NCBI RefSeq assembly: GCF_030445035.2
Contig: NC_080695.1
Location: 51,663,954-51,727,953 of the forward strand
Reading direction: 5' to 3'
From: Dasypus novemcinctus
Taxonomy: Eukaryota; Chordata; Mammalia; Cingulata; Dasypodidae
DNA length: 64,000 nt
Shown piece after piece: positions 11,800 to 23,320 of this stretch (within the stretch, counting starts at the first letter, position 1; every line of letters begins with the position of its first letter). The notes beneath the pieces were generated by a model. The model was not told where the DNA came from and did not search any database. It saw nothing but the letters and a program-made list of their open reading frames with translations. Made by a program: the position numbers and the translations under genes.

Positions 11800-12850
11800 A
11801 CAAGCAAGGTCTCTGGTGGAAAACTCTCTCAAGTTGTTTTTTTCATTTTGTCCAAAGAACATTTAATCATCCTTTAATCCTAATGTTTAAATTTCTGAGT
11901 TGATAGTTGTTTTTTTCTCAATACTGTAAAGGTATAATTATACTATTTCTGGATGACAATGTTCTGCTATCCCTCAGGCTGACACTTGTTCATGTCATCT
12001 TTCTGTCTTTGAAGTTGTAAAGTTCCACAATAGCCTATGTATGAATTTCCCTTCAATAGTCCTCCGTGGGATTTCTTGGGAATCTTGAATATGGAGATAT
12101 TGCCATTATAATATTGAATATCACTCCTCTTCCATTCTCCCTGTTCCTGTCTTCTGGAATTTGAATCTGAGAAATGTATCTATGCACCATATCTTAACTT
12201 TCCTTTCATTATTTTTTATCTTTCGTCTGACTTCTGGGTAATTTTTTGAGTATTAACTTCCATAACCCTCTCTTCCTCAGTATCAAATTTTTTAAAACCT
12301 GTCATTTAGCGTACTCATTATTGTGCTTTTATCTTAGTTATAATGGATTTTTTCAAATATACTTGGTCCTTCATATGTTGTTTCATATTCATATTTCTTT
12401 CATTTTTAAACACATTAAACATATTCATAAATTGAATCTGATAATAATTATAATATCAAATGTAAATAAGTGGTTTGTGATGTTTTAAATTGAAATTCTC
12501 TTCCTCAGAGTTTTGCTATGCTATTTATTTGAGGTCTGCTTTGAAGGTACTTTCTTCAAGAGATCATCTGCATTTTATTTTCCCATGTGCCTGGAACACT
12601 GGCAGCATTTGACATATTTAAAAGAAATTCTCAGTTTGAGGCAATTTAGACCACAAAGACATTGTGAATTTGTCTTTAGGCCAGATTTAACCTGCTTTTG
12701 ATTATGAGTTTATTCATACGTTATATCCATCAGTGTCATCCAGAGATCTTATGTTTTCTTGGTGTCTGTTCACTCTGTGAGGCAAATTCATGTGTTTGTT
12801 TCATTCTCCTTACACTAAATATAGAAATCTTTGAAATTGTAGCCATATGA
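11800..12850. other. AT-rich DNA, probably old LINE relic
   Basis: No supported gene. The T-rich strand and phrases such as GGGAATCTTGAATATGGAGA suggest an old L1 fragment on the minus strand, but I cannot align it to a defined part of L1. Short ORFs here look random. Confidence 0.3.
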
Positions 12851-12854
12851 TGAC

Positions 12855-12972
12855 TTCTTTTCCTTTTCCTTTTCCTTCTCCTTGTTTTGAGGTACCAGGG
12901 ATGGTGATTGAACCTGGGACCTTGTATATGGCAAGGCAGCGCTCATGCACTCTACCACATCGACTTCCTATA
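12855..12972 (-). mobile_element. tRNA-derived SINE (DAS-like)
   Basis: Read on the minus strand it starts GGAAGTCGATGTGGTAGAGTG (A-box region), has GGTTCAAT as B box (plus 12908-12915) and ends in a pyrimidine/T-rich tail on the plus strand ((CTTTTC)n at 12856-12885). This is the layout of xenarthran tRNA-derived SINEs. Confidence 0.7.
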
Positions 12973-12974
12973 GT

Positions 12975-13114
12975 GGTTTTTTTTTCATTTGTGTGCTTGT
13001 TGTTTGGTTTGTTTGTTTGTTTTTTTTCTTCTTTTTAGGACGCATCAGGAACCAAACCCGGGACCACCCATGTGGGAAGCAGGTGCTTAACTGCTTAAGC
13101 GACATCTGCTCACC
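12975..13114 (-). mobile_element. Second tRNA-derived SINE (DAS-like)
   Basis: On the minus strand: GAGCAGATGTCGCTTAAGCAG, then GTCCCGGGTTTGGTTCC as B-box region (plus 13048-13065), then an A-rich tail (plus 12976-13035 is T-rich). It lies head to tail with the SINE on its left and is a different subfamily. Confidence 0.72.
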
Positions 13115-16100
13115 TTCATGTTTTCTTTTCAATATTGGAAAGATCTTAGAATTTGTTTACCACTCCATGAGCCTTATAGGACTCTCTAAATGAGAGATGA
13201 ATGTCACCTAGGATCAACAGATGCCCTCAAGACAAAGCCAGCTTCTGAGCTTCCATTAGCACTCTGTACTTCAACTTTCACATCATGTGGAGGGCTCTGA
13301 AGATTCTCCACTTTCTTGCAGGCTCACTGATGCATTTTAAAAGGTTAAAAATAAATCTTATCATATTCCTTTAGTATATTTATAGTGGATTACTTTCAAA
13401 TATTTATTTTACTATAATACAGGAAATTGAAGCTCCTCACTCACAGTTATTTCTTAATCCCACAGCATAATGTCTAATACATCCTATTTGCCATCTTTAT
13501 CATTGTTTTTATCAATATTAGTGTTTTTAGTAGAGGAATTCCCTTCGGAAATAATGTACCCCGTGGAGATTAAGAATAAAGGAAGTGTTTGGGACTCAAA
13601 GTAGTTTTTTTTTTTCCAATAGGAAAGAGCAGTAAATAAGAAATAAGTCACTTGAAAAAGAATTTTTAAAGTTTTACCCTCTTCTCCCATCAACAGCAAA
13701 GATGAGAGGACAGAAAAGTTAGGAAGTCAAGCATATCATTCCAAAACACTAGTATAGCAGTGAAGAGGAGATAAGATTAGAAGATACACAGTTTATAGTT
13801 AGATTGCCATAAATGTCACACTCATAAACAATGTTTATATTACAGAAGAATAACCACAGACTACAATCTCCAGAATCATAACTCATAGCAGCAATAATCC
13901 AGGCACCACAAAAGCAATGGCATTAAACCAGTATTTTACAAGTTTTCTTGAATTTCTGTTTGAGTAAATTTCGTAAGAATCTAAGACCTACCTATGCTTT
14001 ATCCTCACTGAGATTCCTCTGGGATTTAGATAACATCATAAGAAAACCCTACTATATACAATCTTGTTCATTGATCCCCATATCACATCCTTAAAACAAA
14101 TTTCATATTTCCATCAGAAAAGTGGCCACATGCATGATTAAGTACACATTTTCAGGTAACAGTTTCTGTCACAGTTTTATGTAGTATTAAAATAAATTAA
14201 GAAGTAAAGTTCAGAAAGTAAGCCAAGAAGATCAGCATGGACTTGAGTCTACTAATTTTAAAGGCCAAGAATTTTTAATAAAATTATTTCCCTTTCACAA
14301 ATTTTTGTTCAACATACAATAAAAGCAAGATGCATAATACCCAGTAAAGAAACTGTACAAAAGGTGCACAGATTTTCACATGGAAAAAAAATTCAATTGA
14401 TATCAGTCTTTCAAAAACTAGTCCTGTACAATCTTTCTGACAGTTACTAATAGGTATCTGTTCCAATAAGTTTGGTAAATAGTGCATATTCTGGCTCCCT
14501 AGTCATGATTTACTTTGCACATTAAAGACTAAAGGTTCAGAGAAGTCCTATGGGAAAGAAACCATTTATTTTCATTGTTTAATCCAGGGGACCCTATATT
14601 TATGTGATTAGAAGCATATTTTCACCAGAAAACCTGTTAAAACTCTGCAAAACAAAGATCCACAGAATATTAATGAATGACACACTAACATATTGAAATG
14701 GTTATATGTCCTTTACTAGTATGCAGTTTTACACATTTTGAAAGTACAACTGCTACTTCCATACCACATTTTAATTTGGAATATCTGTAATAATAGAGCA
14801 CACTATTAAAAAGTTATGTATTCAGGATGGCAATGTTCCATAATAAACAGAAATACTGCATCTACATAACTAGCCAAAGCTTATATCAATTATATGAAAA
14901 TGTGAGGTACAGCACAATGGTTGTGTATATATGTATGTGTTTATAGAGTATGCATATATTTGCTTTTGTATATCTACAAAGATTATTTGGGGTGATCAAT
15001 AAATCAATCACTAAGTCTCTGTGGAGTTGAAATGAACCCTAATCCCTGACTTCTTTCTTGTGAAATTATGAAATAAAATAAAGAAGTTCCTAGATTTAAG
15101 TGAATTGGATTTAAAAAGCAAGAAGAAGGCTTGAGTGGGAAAACAATTTTTAACAATCCAGTAGGAAATACCATGATTAGGTTGCTGGAATAAATTTCAT
15201 TTTATTTTCTTTAGTTTTTAATTGTGGAAGATAGTGCTTGGTCGAGGCAATAAAGTTCATTCTAAGACTAATAAAAACACCATCAACCAAAGACATTAAG
15301 TTGGGATCAGAAGATGCTTTTTCACCTTCAAGGTTATGACAAAGTTACTGATGAGCATGTACTCATTTCTCTCATATGATTGTATCCTTTTCTGCCCCAC
15401 AACAAACATTTTTTAACTCATTTTTCTCTTAAATATGTTTCCTTAAATGGGATTTTGGTGCTCTGAATCTCTAGCTTCTTGTCTTAAAGAAGAAAACATT
15501 ATTTTTCATTGCATCAATTTTATCCTTCTATTGCCTTAGAAAAAGAAAACATTGTTCCTCAGGTGATGAATATTGTTTATGAATTTCCCACAGGGCTTCC
15601 CTGGAACACTTCAAGTCGTAAAGACACTTGCTGTACATTCATTAGTATCTAAGGGAATGTCCACACTATTTGTCCACTTGAATCCAGAACCATTTCAGTC
15701 AATTTTGAGCAACCCAAACCTAGAGCATGCACAATACATAAGAGCAATGGAGCTGGCCTTCTGTTTATAATAGGCAGCTATGATACTACAAAATTATAGT
15801 ACGATAAGAAGCTGCGATAAACACAAATTTCTTTTCAATCAGATAATGTTTATGACACTAGGGACCCCCGATATATGTATTCTTTTATATTTTACCAAAA
15901 TAAACAACAAGAATTTGGGCCACGTCCTAATAAATGCACAAAGTTCCTGTTTTCTTACTGCACAAATATTTGAAAGCCTCTACATTTACTCTGTATGGCA
16001 TAGATCAAACGTTCTCTGTACATACAGAAAAATACCAAGAGTGACACCAATATACAATATACACAAGTAGATATATTTAATTCTTAGATTACAACATGAC

Positions 16101-17075
16101 CTCATAAATATACCTTGTATCATTCAACATGTTAGAGAACACTATTATATTTAGGATGAGGCTTTAATGTGTACAAGAGTGTTGGTTAGGTGGAGATTAT
16201 GTTAGGGGACTGGTGAGATACTTCTTTTTTTTTTTGGTAACCTGTGAAACTATTTCTTTTTATTAGTGGTATTCTCAGAATCATGCAGTATAACTTGATT
16301 TGGCTGGGGGGAAAGATGTAACTTAATATTTCTGTTTTAAGAGAGACAGGCTGTTCATAATAGCTTTTATATTTACAGAAGTGAATTTTGAAAAGGGCCC
16401 TTTTGTGAAAAAAAGAGAATGAAATTCCAGTCCAGGTGCATATGACCCTGAGGTCGAGAAATACGTCTGGGTGGCCTCTGACCAGGTCAGCTCCTCCAAA
16501 GGGAAATTATGGTGGTGGGATGAATTTGAGGCTGCTCAGCCAGGGCTGAAGTATTTTGGAGGAGGCTTAATTCAACCCTGAACATTGTTGAGAAAATCAG
16601 CCCTTTAGGACTCAGGAGGATTGAGCTGGTGATGTGAAGTCAAACGAACTGTAAATCCAAGCTTTGAGCATCATCAGTTCATGATAGTAACAGAAGGATG
16701 CTTAAGAAATCTTTAACAGCTGTATGATGTGGCAGCAAGTGGTAACTGATGATATTCGAGAAATAAATTTACAGTGCCTACATACGAACCCCTACTCCTG
16801 CCAGGGTATTCAAAATTTTGGACTGTGTAAGCCATGAGTTTTATTTCTTGCACATTTCAAGAGAAAGGTGAAGAATCTTGAGAGGGAGATTCTGGATTTT
16901 ATTCATATAAGAGCAGGAATAAGGATGGGAAGATATTTCAGAAGAACAATTGAGGAGTCTGGAGGAGGGAGTGGCCATAGCACTATTTTGAATTGGTGAA
17001 GCAGAACAGGAATTTCATTGAGTTACTAACTGTATTTCCATCTCTGTAAATGCTACCACTGTCTGCCTAGTTGCT
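13115..17075. other. Repeat-poor unique DNA, no gene recognised
   Basis: About 4 kb with few interspersed repeats. Between 14250 and 16090 it is AT-rich and has several AATAAA or TTTATT motifs, compatible with a terminal-exon 3'UTR on either strand, but no coding exon is evident. 16200-17070 is ordinary non-coding sequence. All ORFs are short and have no recognisable domain. Confidence 0.4.
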
Positions 17076-17079
17076 CCAC

Positions 17080-17800
17080 CAAAATCCTAATACTTACTCC
17101 TGAGTCTCTCCTTTCCTACAGCAAACATCCTTTGGCACGCCCTGCCACATGACCTGTAAAGCACGCCCCACTTCATCACTGGCCTCCAGCATGATCACCA
17201 CACCGTGCTCTGAAACACCCTTACGATGCCTTTCTTGTCTTTTCCCCTGCACAATCCATTCTCTAGTTCACGTCAACAATGCTTTTTTTAAAATATAAAT
17301 CAGTTCATGTTATTGCCCTAACTCTAAACCTTTAGTGGGTTCCTATCACCCTAGCATAATACCCCAAATCCACACTCAGGTTCCGGTGGTCATTCATGAT
17401 AAGGCCCCTGCCTATCTCCTTGTCTTCTCGTTCTTCCCTTGAAGTCAATAAATTCCTCTTTAGAATTCATCACTAACTGCACCTTTCCCTGAATCAATCC
17501 CTTCTCTGATCTTCGCAAGGCCAGAAACACCAGTTATTTGAGTCACCCTCAAATGTCAACATATCTGAAGGGCTTTTCATGACCATTAAAAAAGCCATTC
17601 ACTCAGAAACTGTATAATACATTAAACTTTTCATTTTCCCTTTAGAATCCATTACTCTATTTTTCTGTCCAGCAATATTTACACAATTTCTGTTTCCCTA
17701 CTAGACTGAAAGTCAGAACATTCATTATCTTGTCTAAGCTGTGTATATGGTGTTTAGCCCAGAACAGGCACTCAATGATTTGTGAAATGAATTAGAGTAG
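17080..17800 (+). mobile_element. LINE-2 3' relic
   Basis: Phrases match the 3' end of L2 in plus orientation: AACCTTTAGTGGGTTCCTATC, AAGGCCCCTGCCTATCTCC, and the terminal GCACTCAATGATTTGTGAAATGAAT. It is old and diverged. Confidence 0.65.
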
Positions 17801-19100
17801 GTAAGTTTTTCTTTAAATAAAAGGTTTTAAAGTGAAATAACAAAAATTTCAAGTATAGAGAATTTTTGAATGAATTATTTTTAAATGTAAAGTATCTCTT
17901 TATAGATATTAGTTATCCATATATTCAGTTTTGCATTTATCTCAGCCAAGATCTATTTGCAGAAGGTACTTTAAAGCAGCACACAATTTAATAAGAAAGT
18001 GACTCGTAATATATAATGACTGGTGCTGCCGCAGTATTTGTGCAATCCAAGAGAGGCATAGACATGGAAGACAAGCATCCAATAAGTGACACATGCAAAA
18101 TCATTATGTTTTTATGAACCAAGTTAAAAACAAACCAAAAGTAAATACAAAATATAGGTATCATAAAAGCTAGTATATTATGAGGTAGATTATAAATGAC
18201 AGAGTACAACTTTTATATAAAGAATTGGTTGGTGAAGCAATGCACAATATTGTGTCCAAATACCCTATCTTGCAGCCATCCCAAGTGAAAGTTGCTGATT
18301 ATTCCCTTCTCCCAATGCATTATTGTTTCTTTTAGACTGATCTACAACTTTGTGGATAAAAGGACATGTCCCTTGAGGTTTCACTCATCTATTGAACCTG
18401 CTTTAATCTCACCCATTCTTTTCTATGCCTACTGTTCTATCTAATCTGCCAAATTAATCAACAACATTAGCTCAGTCTTTCAACTATGAGTCTCACCACC
18501 AAAGTTGATGTCTTCAACATTAACACTTCAGGAGCTCAGTGCCATGGCGACGGTCTACCCTATCAGCACACAGAGTCACTGCAACATGTGTGTGTCTATG
18601 TCTACATTTATATCTCACATCTACATCCATATCCACAGCCTGTGCATATCCATAACTCTACTACATTGAGATAGATATATAGAAATTACAGTTCAAAGAC
18701 AATATCTTCTATTTTCCTCTTTAGAAAAGGATTATACAGAGAAGGCTACAAAAAAACTTTCATAAAGATACTCTTCTTAAATTAAATTTTTTTTTTGTAC
18801 AAAAATTGGTTCACTATGTGAAATTATGATTGATCAGCAATCATTTCTGTATTTGCGGGAAATGTGGGTTCTGAGAAAAACATTTGGGAAGTAAAGCTTC
18901 TTGGAAGAAAATTTTTTGACTGGGACACACAGAAGCAAATACTCTTTGTCTTTTTTGCAAGAAAGTAACATTTATTTAAAGAAGGGAGAGGTCATTTTTC
19001 CTGTTGCTCTCAGAAGCACGCGAAGGAAGATTTTGGATAAGTCCTCCTGGAGATTAGAAAGAAAATTTGCAAGGACAATGAGTCAAAGAGCAAAGGAGAA
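17801..19100. other. Unique AT-rich DNA upstream of CpG island
   Basis: No gene or repeat that I can support. A 234-codon plus-strand frame begins at 18901 but its second half is GC-rich low-complexity translation of the CpG island (see rejected items). Confidence 0.35.
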
Positions 19101-19880
19101 ACAAACAAGTCAACGGAACCACTCAAAACCCCCAAACCACACCGCGAACCCGCACGGTAGGGGCTTCCCAGCCGCAGAGAGAAGCGAGCAGGCCCAGGGT
19201 CACCGGGGCTGGGGAGCGGGAGGACCGAGGAGACTTGGCGGGAGCGAGAGGCGCCCTCCTGCCCCAGCCGCCCCGCGTCTAGCGCCTCAGGCTCCACTTT
19301 CCCTGCAGCCACCAGCCCTCGGGGCGTCCATCGCCGCCAGGTCCCAACTTTCCTTTCTCCGGGGGGCGCTGGCGGCCGCCAACTGCCCGGGAGAGGCGCC
19401 GGGGCCGGAAGGGGTGCGCGGCGCCGGGGGGCGAGGGGGCGGCAGGGTGGGGGGCGGCCTCCGCCCGAGAGACCCCGCGGGGCAGGACGCACTGGCCGCC
19501 CGAGCCCCTGCAGCGGCGCCACCGAGCCCCCGCGCTGCCTGGCCCAGAGTCCCGCGGGTCAGAGCCCTCACCGCGGAGACGCCGGTCCCAACAGCCAGCG
19601 CGTGAGAAGGGAGCGGGGAACGCGGACAGCCCCGCCCGCCCTGGGGGCGCTCCCGCCGCCCAGGGTCCACTATCGCCGGGGGACCAGTCCTTTCCTGGTG
19701 ACCGCGGCTGCCCCGACCAGCTGCCACTGACTGACACTGACTAACAACTAACCCGTTCGTCGCCGCCTTCGTGGGCCCAGCGCCCCCCTGGCCTCTCGCC
19801 GCCCGCCGCCTCCAGCCCCGCGCGCCGCCCCTTGGAGCGCGCCCGTCCCCACGCTCCTCCAGCTCTGCCTAGAGATTAGC
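19100..19880. promoter_or_regulatory. CpG island, probable gene promoter
   Basis: About 0.8 kb of very GC- and CpG-rich DNA in AT-rich surroundings, with a consensus Sp1-type site (CCCCGCCCGCCC near 19631). Mammalian CpG islands usually mark promoters or first exons. A reasonable splice donor on the minus strand (CG|GTGAGG, GT at 19571-19570) would fit a non-coding first exon transcribed leftward; on the plus strand ACG|GTAGGG at 19157 is a weaker candidate. I do not recognise the gene, and no protein-coding exon can be defended. It could also be an orphan island or enhancer. Confidence 0.75.
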
Positions 19881-20162
19881 ATAGAGATTTTTTGTACTCA
19901 GAAGAATTAGACTTGTCAATCTTAGATTTTCTTCGTCTATAGCAGGTAATTTAAAGTGAGATTACAACCCTACTACAGTGATCAGTTAATTTAAACATCA
20001 TTTGCCTTTTCTCCTGGGACGTCTTCAACTCATACTTGAAAAGTTTGTGCATACGTAAGTGAGATACTGGAGTTGTAATCCCATTCTGAAATTTATTGAA
20101 CTGATGAGTAAGATGTAAATATTACAATATCAACTGATTGATTTTCTCTTAAGCATCTAAAA

Positions 20163-20440
20163 CAGGGGCTGGCAAAATGCAGCCAGCCCACAAGATAAAA
20201 ATGGTTTTGTACATTTTAAAGTAATTGAAAAATATTACAATTTCATATCTGGTGAATTCAAATTTCAGTGTTCTATGATTTTATTGGAACAGAGCACAGT
20301 CATGCATTATGTATTGTAGATGGCTACTTTGGCACTACAGTGGCAGTGTTGACAAATTGCAACAAAGAAGATAGATCCCCAAAAGCCTGACATGTTTACT
20401 ATATGGCTCATTATCGGAAAGGTTTGCTGAACCCTGGTAC
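20163..20440 (+). mobile_element. hAT-like non-autonomous DNA transposon relic
   Basis: It begins CAGGGGCTGGCAAAATGCAG and ends GGTTTGCTGAACCCTGGT, which are imperfect inverted ends. Internal phrases (TTTTATTGGAACAGAGCACAG, GATGGCTACTTTGGCACTAC) match a very common ancient mammalian element with CAGGGGTTGGCAAAC ends. I do not assign the exact family. Confidence 0.65.
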
Positions 20441-20659
20441 AAAACAAAAATTATACAATAACTCTTTGAATTTATATGACATTTTCCTTATGCTCTAGGT
20501 ATATGAAAGGTATTATTTCCTTATAATCAATGTTCTTGATTTAAGAGAATTCAACAGGTATTTATCAGAGTCCTCACCTTGAATTCAACTCTTTTTTCAA
20601 AAAAATTATTGACGTATATCACTCATACATAAACATACATGAAGGAGAAGTATACAGTA

Positions 20660-21110
20660 ATAGTTGTGAACTTACAAAACCAACTTATATAATGTATAAC
20701 GTCATACAGGACTCACACCTCAACCTACCACTAATACCTATGATTGTTGTTAAACCTTTTAAAGTAATGATTAAAGTGCATTGTCAAAATATTCCTACTA
20801 ATAGTAAATTGTTGTGAACTTATAAAGCAAACATGCATAACATCAGACAGGGTCCTCCCACCAACACCTTGCACTGTTGTGTGATGTTTGTTACAAAATA
20901 GGAAAGAATATTGTCAAAATCTTACTATTAATTATAGTGCTTATATTTGGTGTCTTCCCCCCAACTTACCCTATTATTATTTTTTAATATATTTTCTATG
21001 ACAGAGGTTGTAAACTTATAAAACAATCATGCACAAGTGCAGAATTCCCAATCAACAGCCCTCTATGAACACACCGCCCTGTGGTGGAACTTTTGTTATG
21101 AATAATATAA
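20660..21110 (-). repeat. Three diverged tandem units in HAL1-like 3'UTR
   Basis: Units open with TTGTGAACTTACAAAAC (20664), TTGTGAACTTATAAAGC (20812) and TTGTAAACTTATAAAAC (21008). Each continues with a CATGCA- or TATATAA-like stretch, a CAG(G)-like C-rich part and ends near TTTGTTA. Spacing is uneven (148 and 196 bp), so they are old. Confidence 0.6.
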
Positions 21111-21619
21111 TATCATCTGATTGTTACCATGTCCATAGTGTACATTTGGCACACGTTTTTCATACTGCCCATTATCAGCACAATATATCTTTGGCATTGA
21201 TGCAAGAATAATATATTATATTATTGCTGCTAACCACAGTCCATAGGTCACTTCAGTTGTATCTTTCCCTTGCTTCTCCGCATTCCCCCCACCCTGGAAT
21301 AATGATGTACATTTTTTCTAGCTAAAAAAGGACACTTTTGCATCTATGCCATCAATCACAATTCTTATCCACCTCTTGGTTTACTGTGCTATTGTATTCC
21401 TACAATATTCTCTAGCATTCGGTCAATTGGCATTTACATACCTAGACTACCATTTTCGGCCACATCCCCATTTATAAACTAGCTGTTACTATGTGCTACC
21501 ATCCACTCTACACATTACCACACTTTTACAGTAGAGCTAATTAAAACTTTTACATACATTAAACATCAGTAGTCCATCTCAGTCCTCCTCTCAACTCCTT
21601 TAGGAATCCACCACCTTCC

Positions 21620-22290
21620 ACCAGGTCTTGAAGCTATTTTCCTATACTTTCTTCCAGAAGCTTTATGGTTATCACTTTTACGTTTAGATTTTTTGATCCA
21701 TTTTGAGATAATTTTTGGATAAGGTGTGAGATAGGGGTCATCTTTGCTTCTTTTGACTGTGGATATCCAGGTCTTGCAGCACCAATTGTTGAATGGAGTG
21801 TTCTGCCCGAGCTGTGTGGGTTTGACTGGCTAGTCAAAATTCACTTGACCGTACATGTGAGGGTCTGTTTCTGAAACAACAATTTGTTTTCATTGGTCTA
21901 TGTGTCCGTCTTTATGCCAGTACCATGCTGTTTTTTACCACTATAGCTAGGTAATTTAAAATCTGGAGAGGAGAGGTTGCTTTCCATTTTATGATGTTTC
22001 TGGCTATTCAGGACCACTTACCCTTTCAAATAAATTTGATAATCATGTTTTCAATTATAAAAAATACTGGTGGAGTTTTTATTGGTATTGCACAGAATCT
22101 TTTTGTCATTTTGAGTAGAATGAATATCATCTTAATGATATTTAGTCTTCCTCTCCATGAACATGGAGTGTATTCTGGTTATTTAGGTCTTTTTGGATTG
22201 CTTTTCACATTGAGCTGTAGTTTTCTGAATACAAGTGCTTTACATCTTTGGTTAAGTTTTTCTTGACTGTTTGAGTTTTATCTGTCATAA
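21620..22290 (-). pseudogene. ORF2 remnant of HAL1-like element
   Basis: Homologous to 3540-4190 of the first L1 in the same orientation (for example AATATCATCTTAATGATATTTAGTCTTCC against ATCTTAATAATATTTAGTCTTCC; each motif read on the plus strand). Minus-strand translation retains an ORF2-like segment with KNLNVKVITIKLLEESIG. It lacks endonuclease, the RT catalytic boxes and the terminal Cys motif. Confidence 0.75.
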
Positions 22291-22399
22291 TTTATCTTCA
22301 TCATTTTTGAACATCTTTAGTTACTTTTATTGATGTAATATTCATTTTCAGACTCTCTTCTAGACCTCTATCTCCTTCTTTTATTTTCAGACTCTAGTC

Positions 22400-23320
22400 C
22401 ACCCTTTAGAATTTCCTGAAAATCTCATCTCTTGTTTAGAAATTCTCTCAGTTTCTGTATATCTGTGAATATTCGAAACTCGTCCTCATTTATAAAAGAC
22501 CATCTTGCTGGATATAAGATACTTGACTGGCAGTTTTTCTCTTGTAGTTTCTTAAAAATATCACACATCGGTCTTGCATCCATAGTTTTTGGTGAGAAAT
22601 CAGCATTTAGTCTTATTCGGTATCCCTTATACGTTATTCATTGCTTTTCTCTTGCTCTTCTCAGAATTCTCACTTTGCCTTTAGCATCTGATATTCTGAT
22701 TAGTATGTGTCTTGGAGTTTGTCTATTCAGATTTCTCAGATGCAATTTCGCTGTGCTTCTTGGACATGGATATCTATGTCCTTCAATAGAGTTGGGAAAT
22801 TTTCTACCATTAATTTTTCAAATATTCCTTCTGAACCTTTTCCCTTCTCTTCTCCTTCTGGGACACCCAGGACACCTATGTTTGCATGTCTGTTCCTGTC
22901 ATTTAGTTCCCCGAGACCTTGTTCAATTTTTTTCCAATCTTTTCTTCATCTGTTCTTTTGTATGTTCACTTTCAGAGGTAATTTCTTCAAGCTCACCAAT
23001 CATTTCTACTGCCTCTTCAAATTGGCTATTATAGGCATCCAATTTTTTTTAATTTCACTTACTGCATCTTTCATTCCTATAAGTTGTGCTATTTTTCTAT
23101 GTATACTTTCAAATTCTTCTTTGTGCTCATCCAATGTCTTCTTAATATGTTTAATCTCTTTACCCATGTCATTGAATTTATTAAGGAGATTTGTGTGAAC
23201 ATCTGTAATTAGTTGTCTCAACTTCTTTTTGACATCTGGAGGCTTATCTTCTTTCTTTAACTGGGCCATATCTTCCCATTTCTTGGTGTGGCTTGTAATT
23301 TTTTGTTGGTGTCTTGGCAT
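22400..23320 (-). pseudogene. ORF1 of HAL1-like element
   Basis: The first 104 codons are open from ATG at 23320 (MPRHQQKITSHTKKWEDM), followed by a long charged coiled coil (DMGKEIKHIKKTLDEHKEEF). The RNA-binding C-terminal part is recognisable by DNA similarity to the first L1's ORF1 (GAGAAATCAGCA(T/C)TTA and CTTGG(A/G)GT(A/T) landmarks on the plus strand at 22593 and 22709). Stops and frameshifts break it after the coiled coil. Its length matches ORF1 of the other L1. Confidence 0.8.

Noticed and set aside
12855-13114. tRNA genes
   Set aside because: A and B boxes are present, but cloverleaf folding is lost and A-rich tails follow; these are SINEs.
18901-19605. 234-codon plus-strand frame, the longest in the window
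   Set aside because: Its second half is low-complexity Gly/Ala/Pro/Arg translation of the CpG island, with equally long frames on the other strand. No domain, and no reason to read it as one exon.
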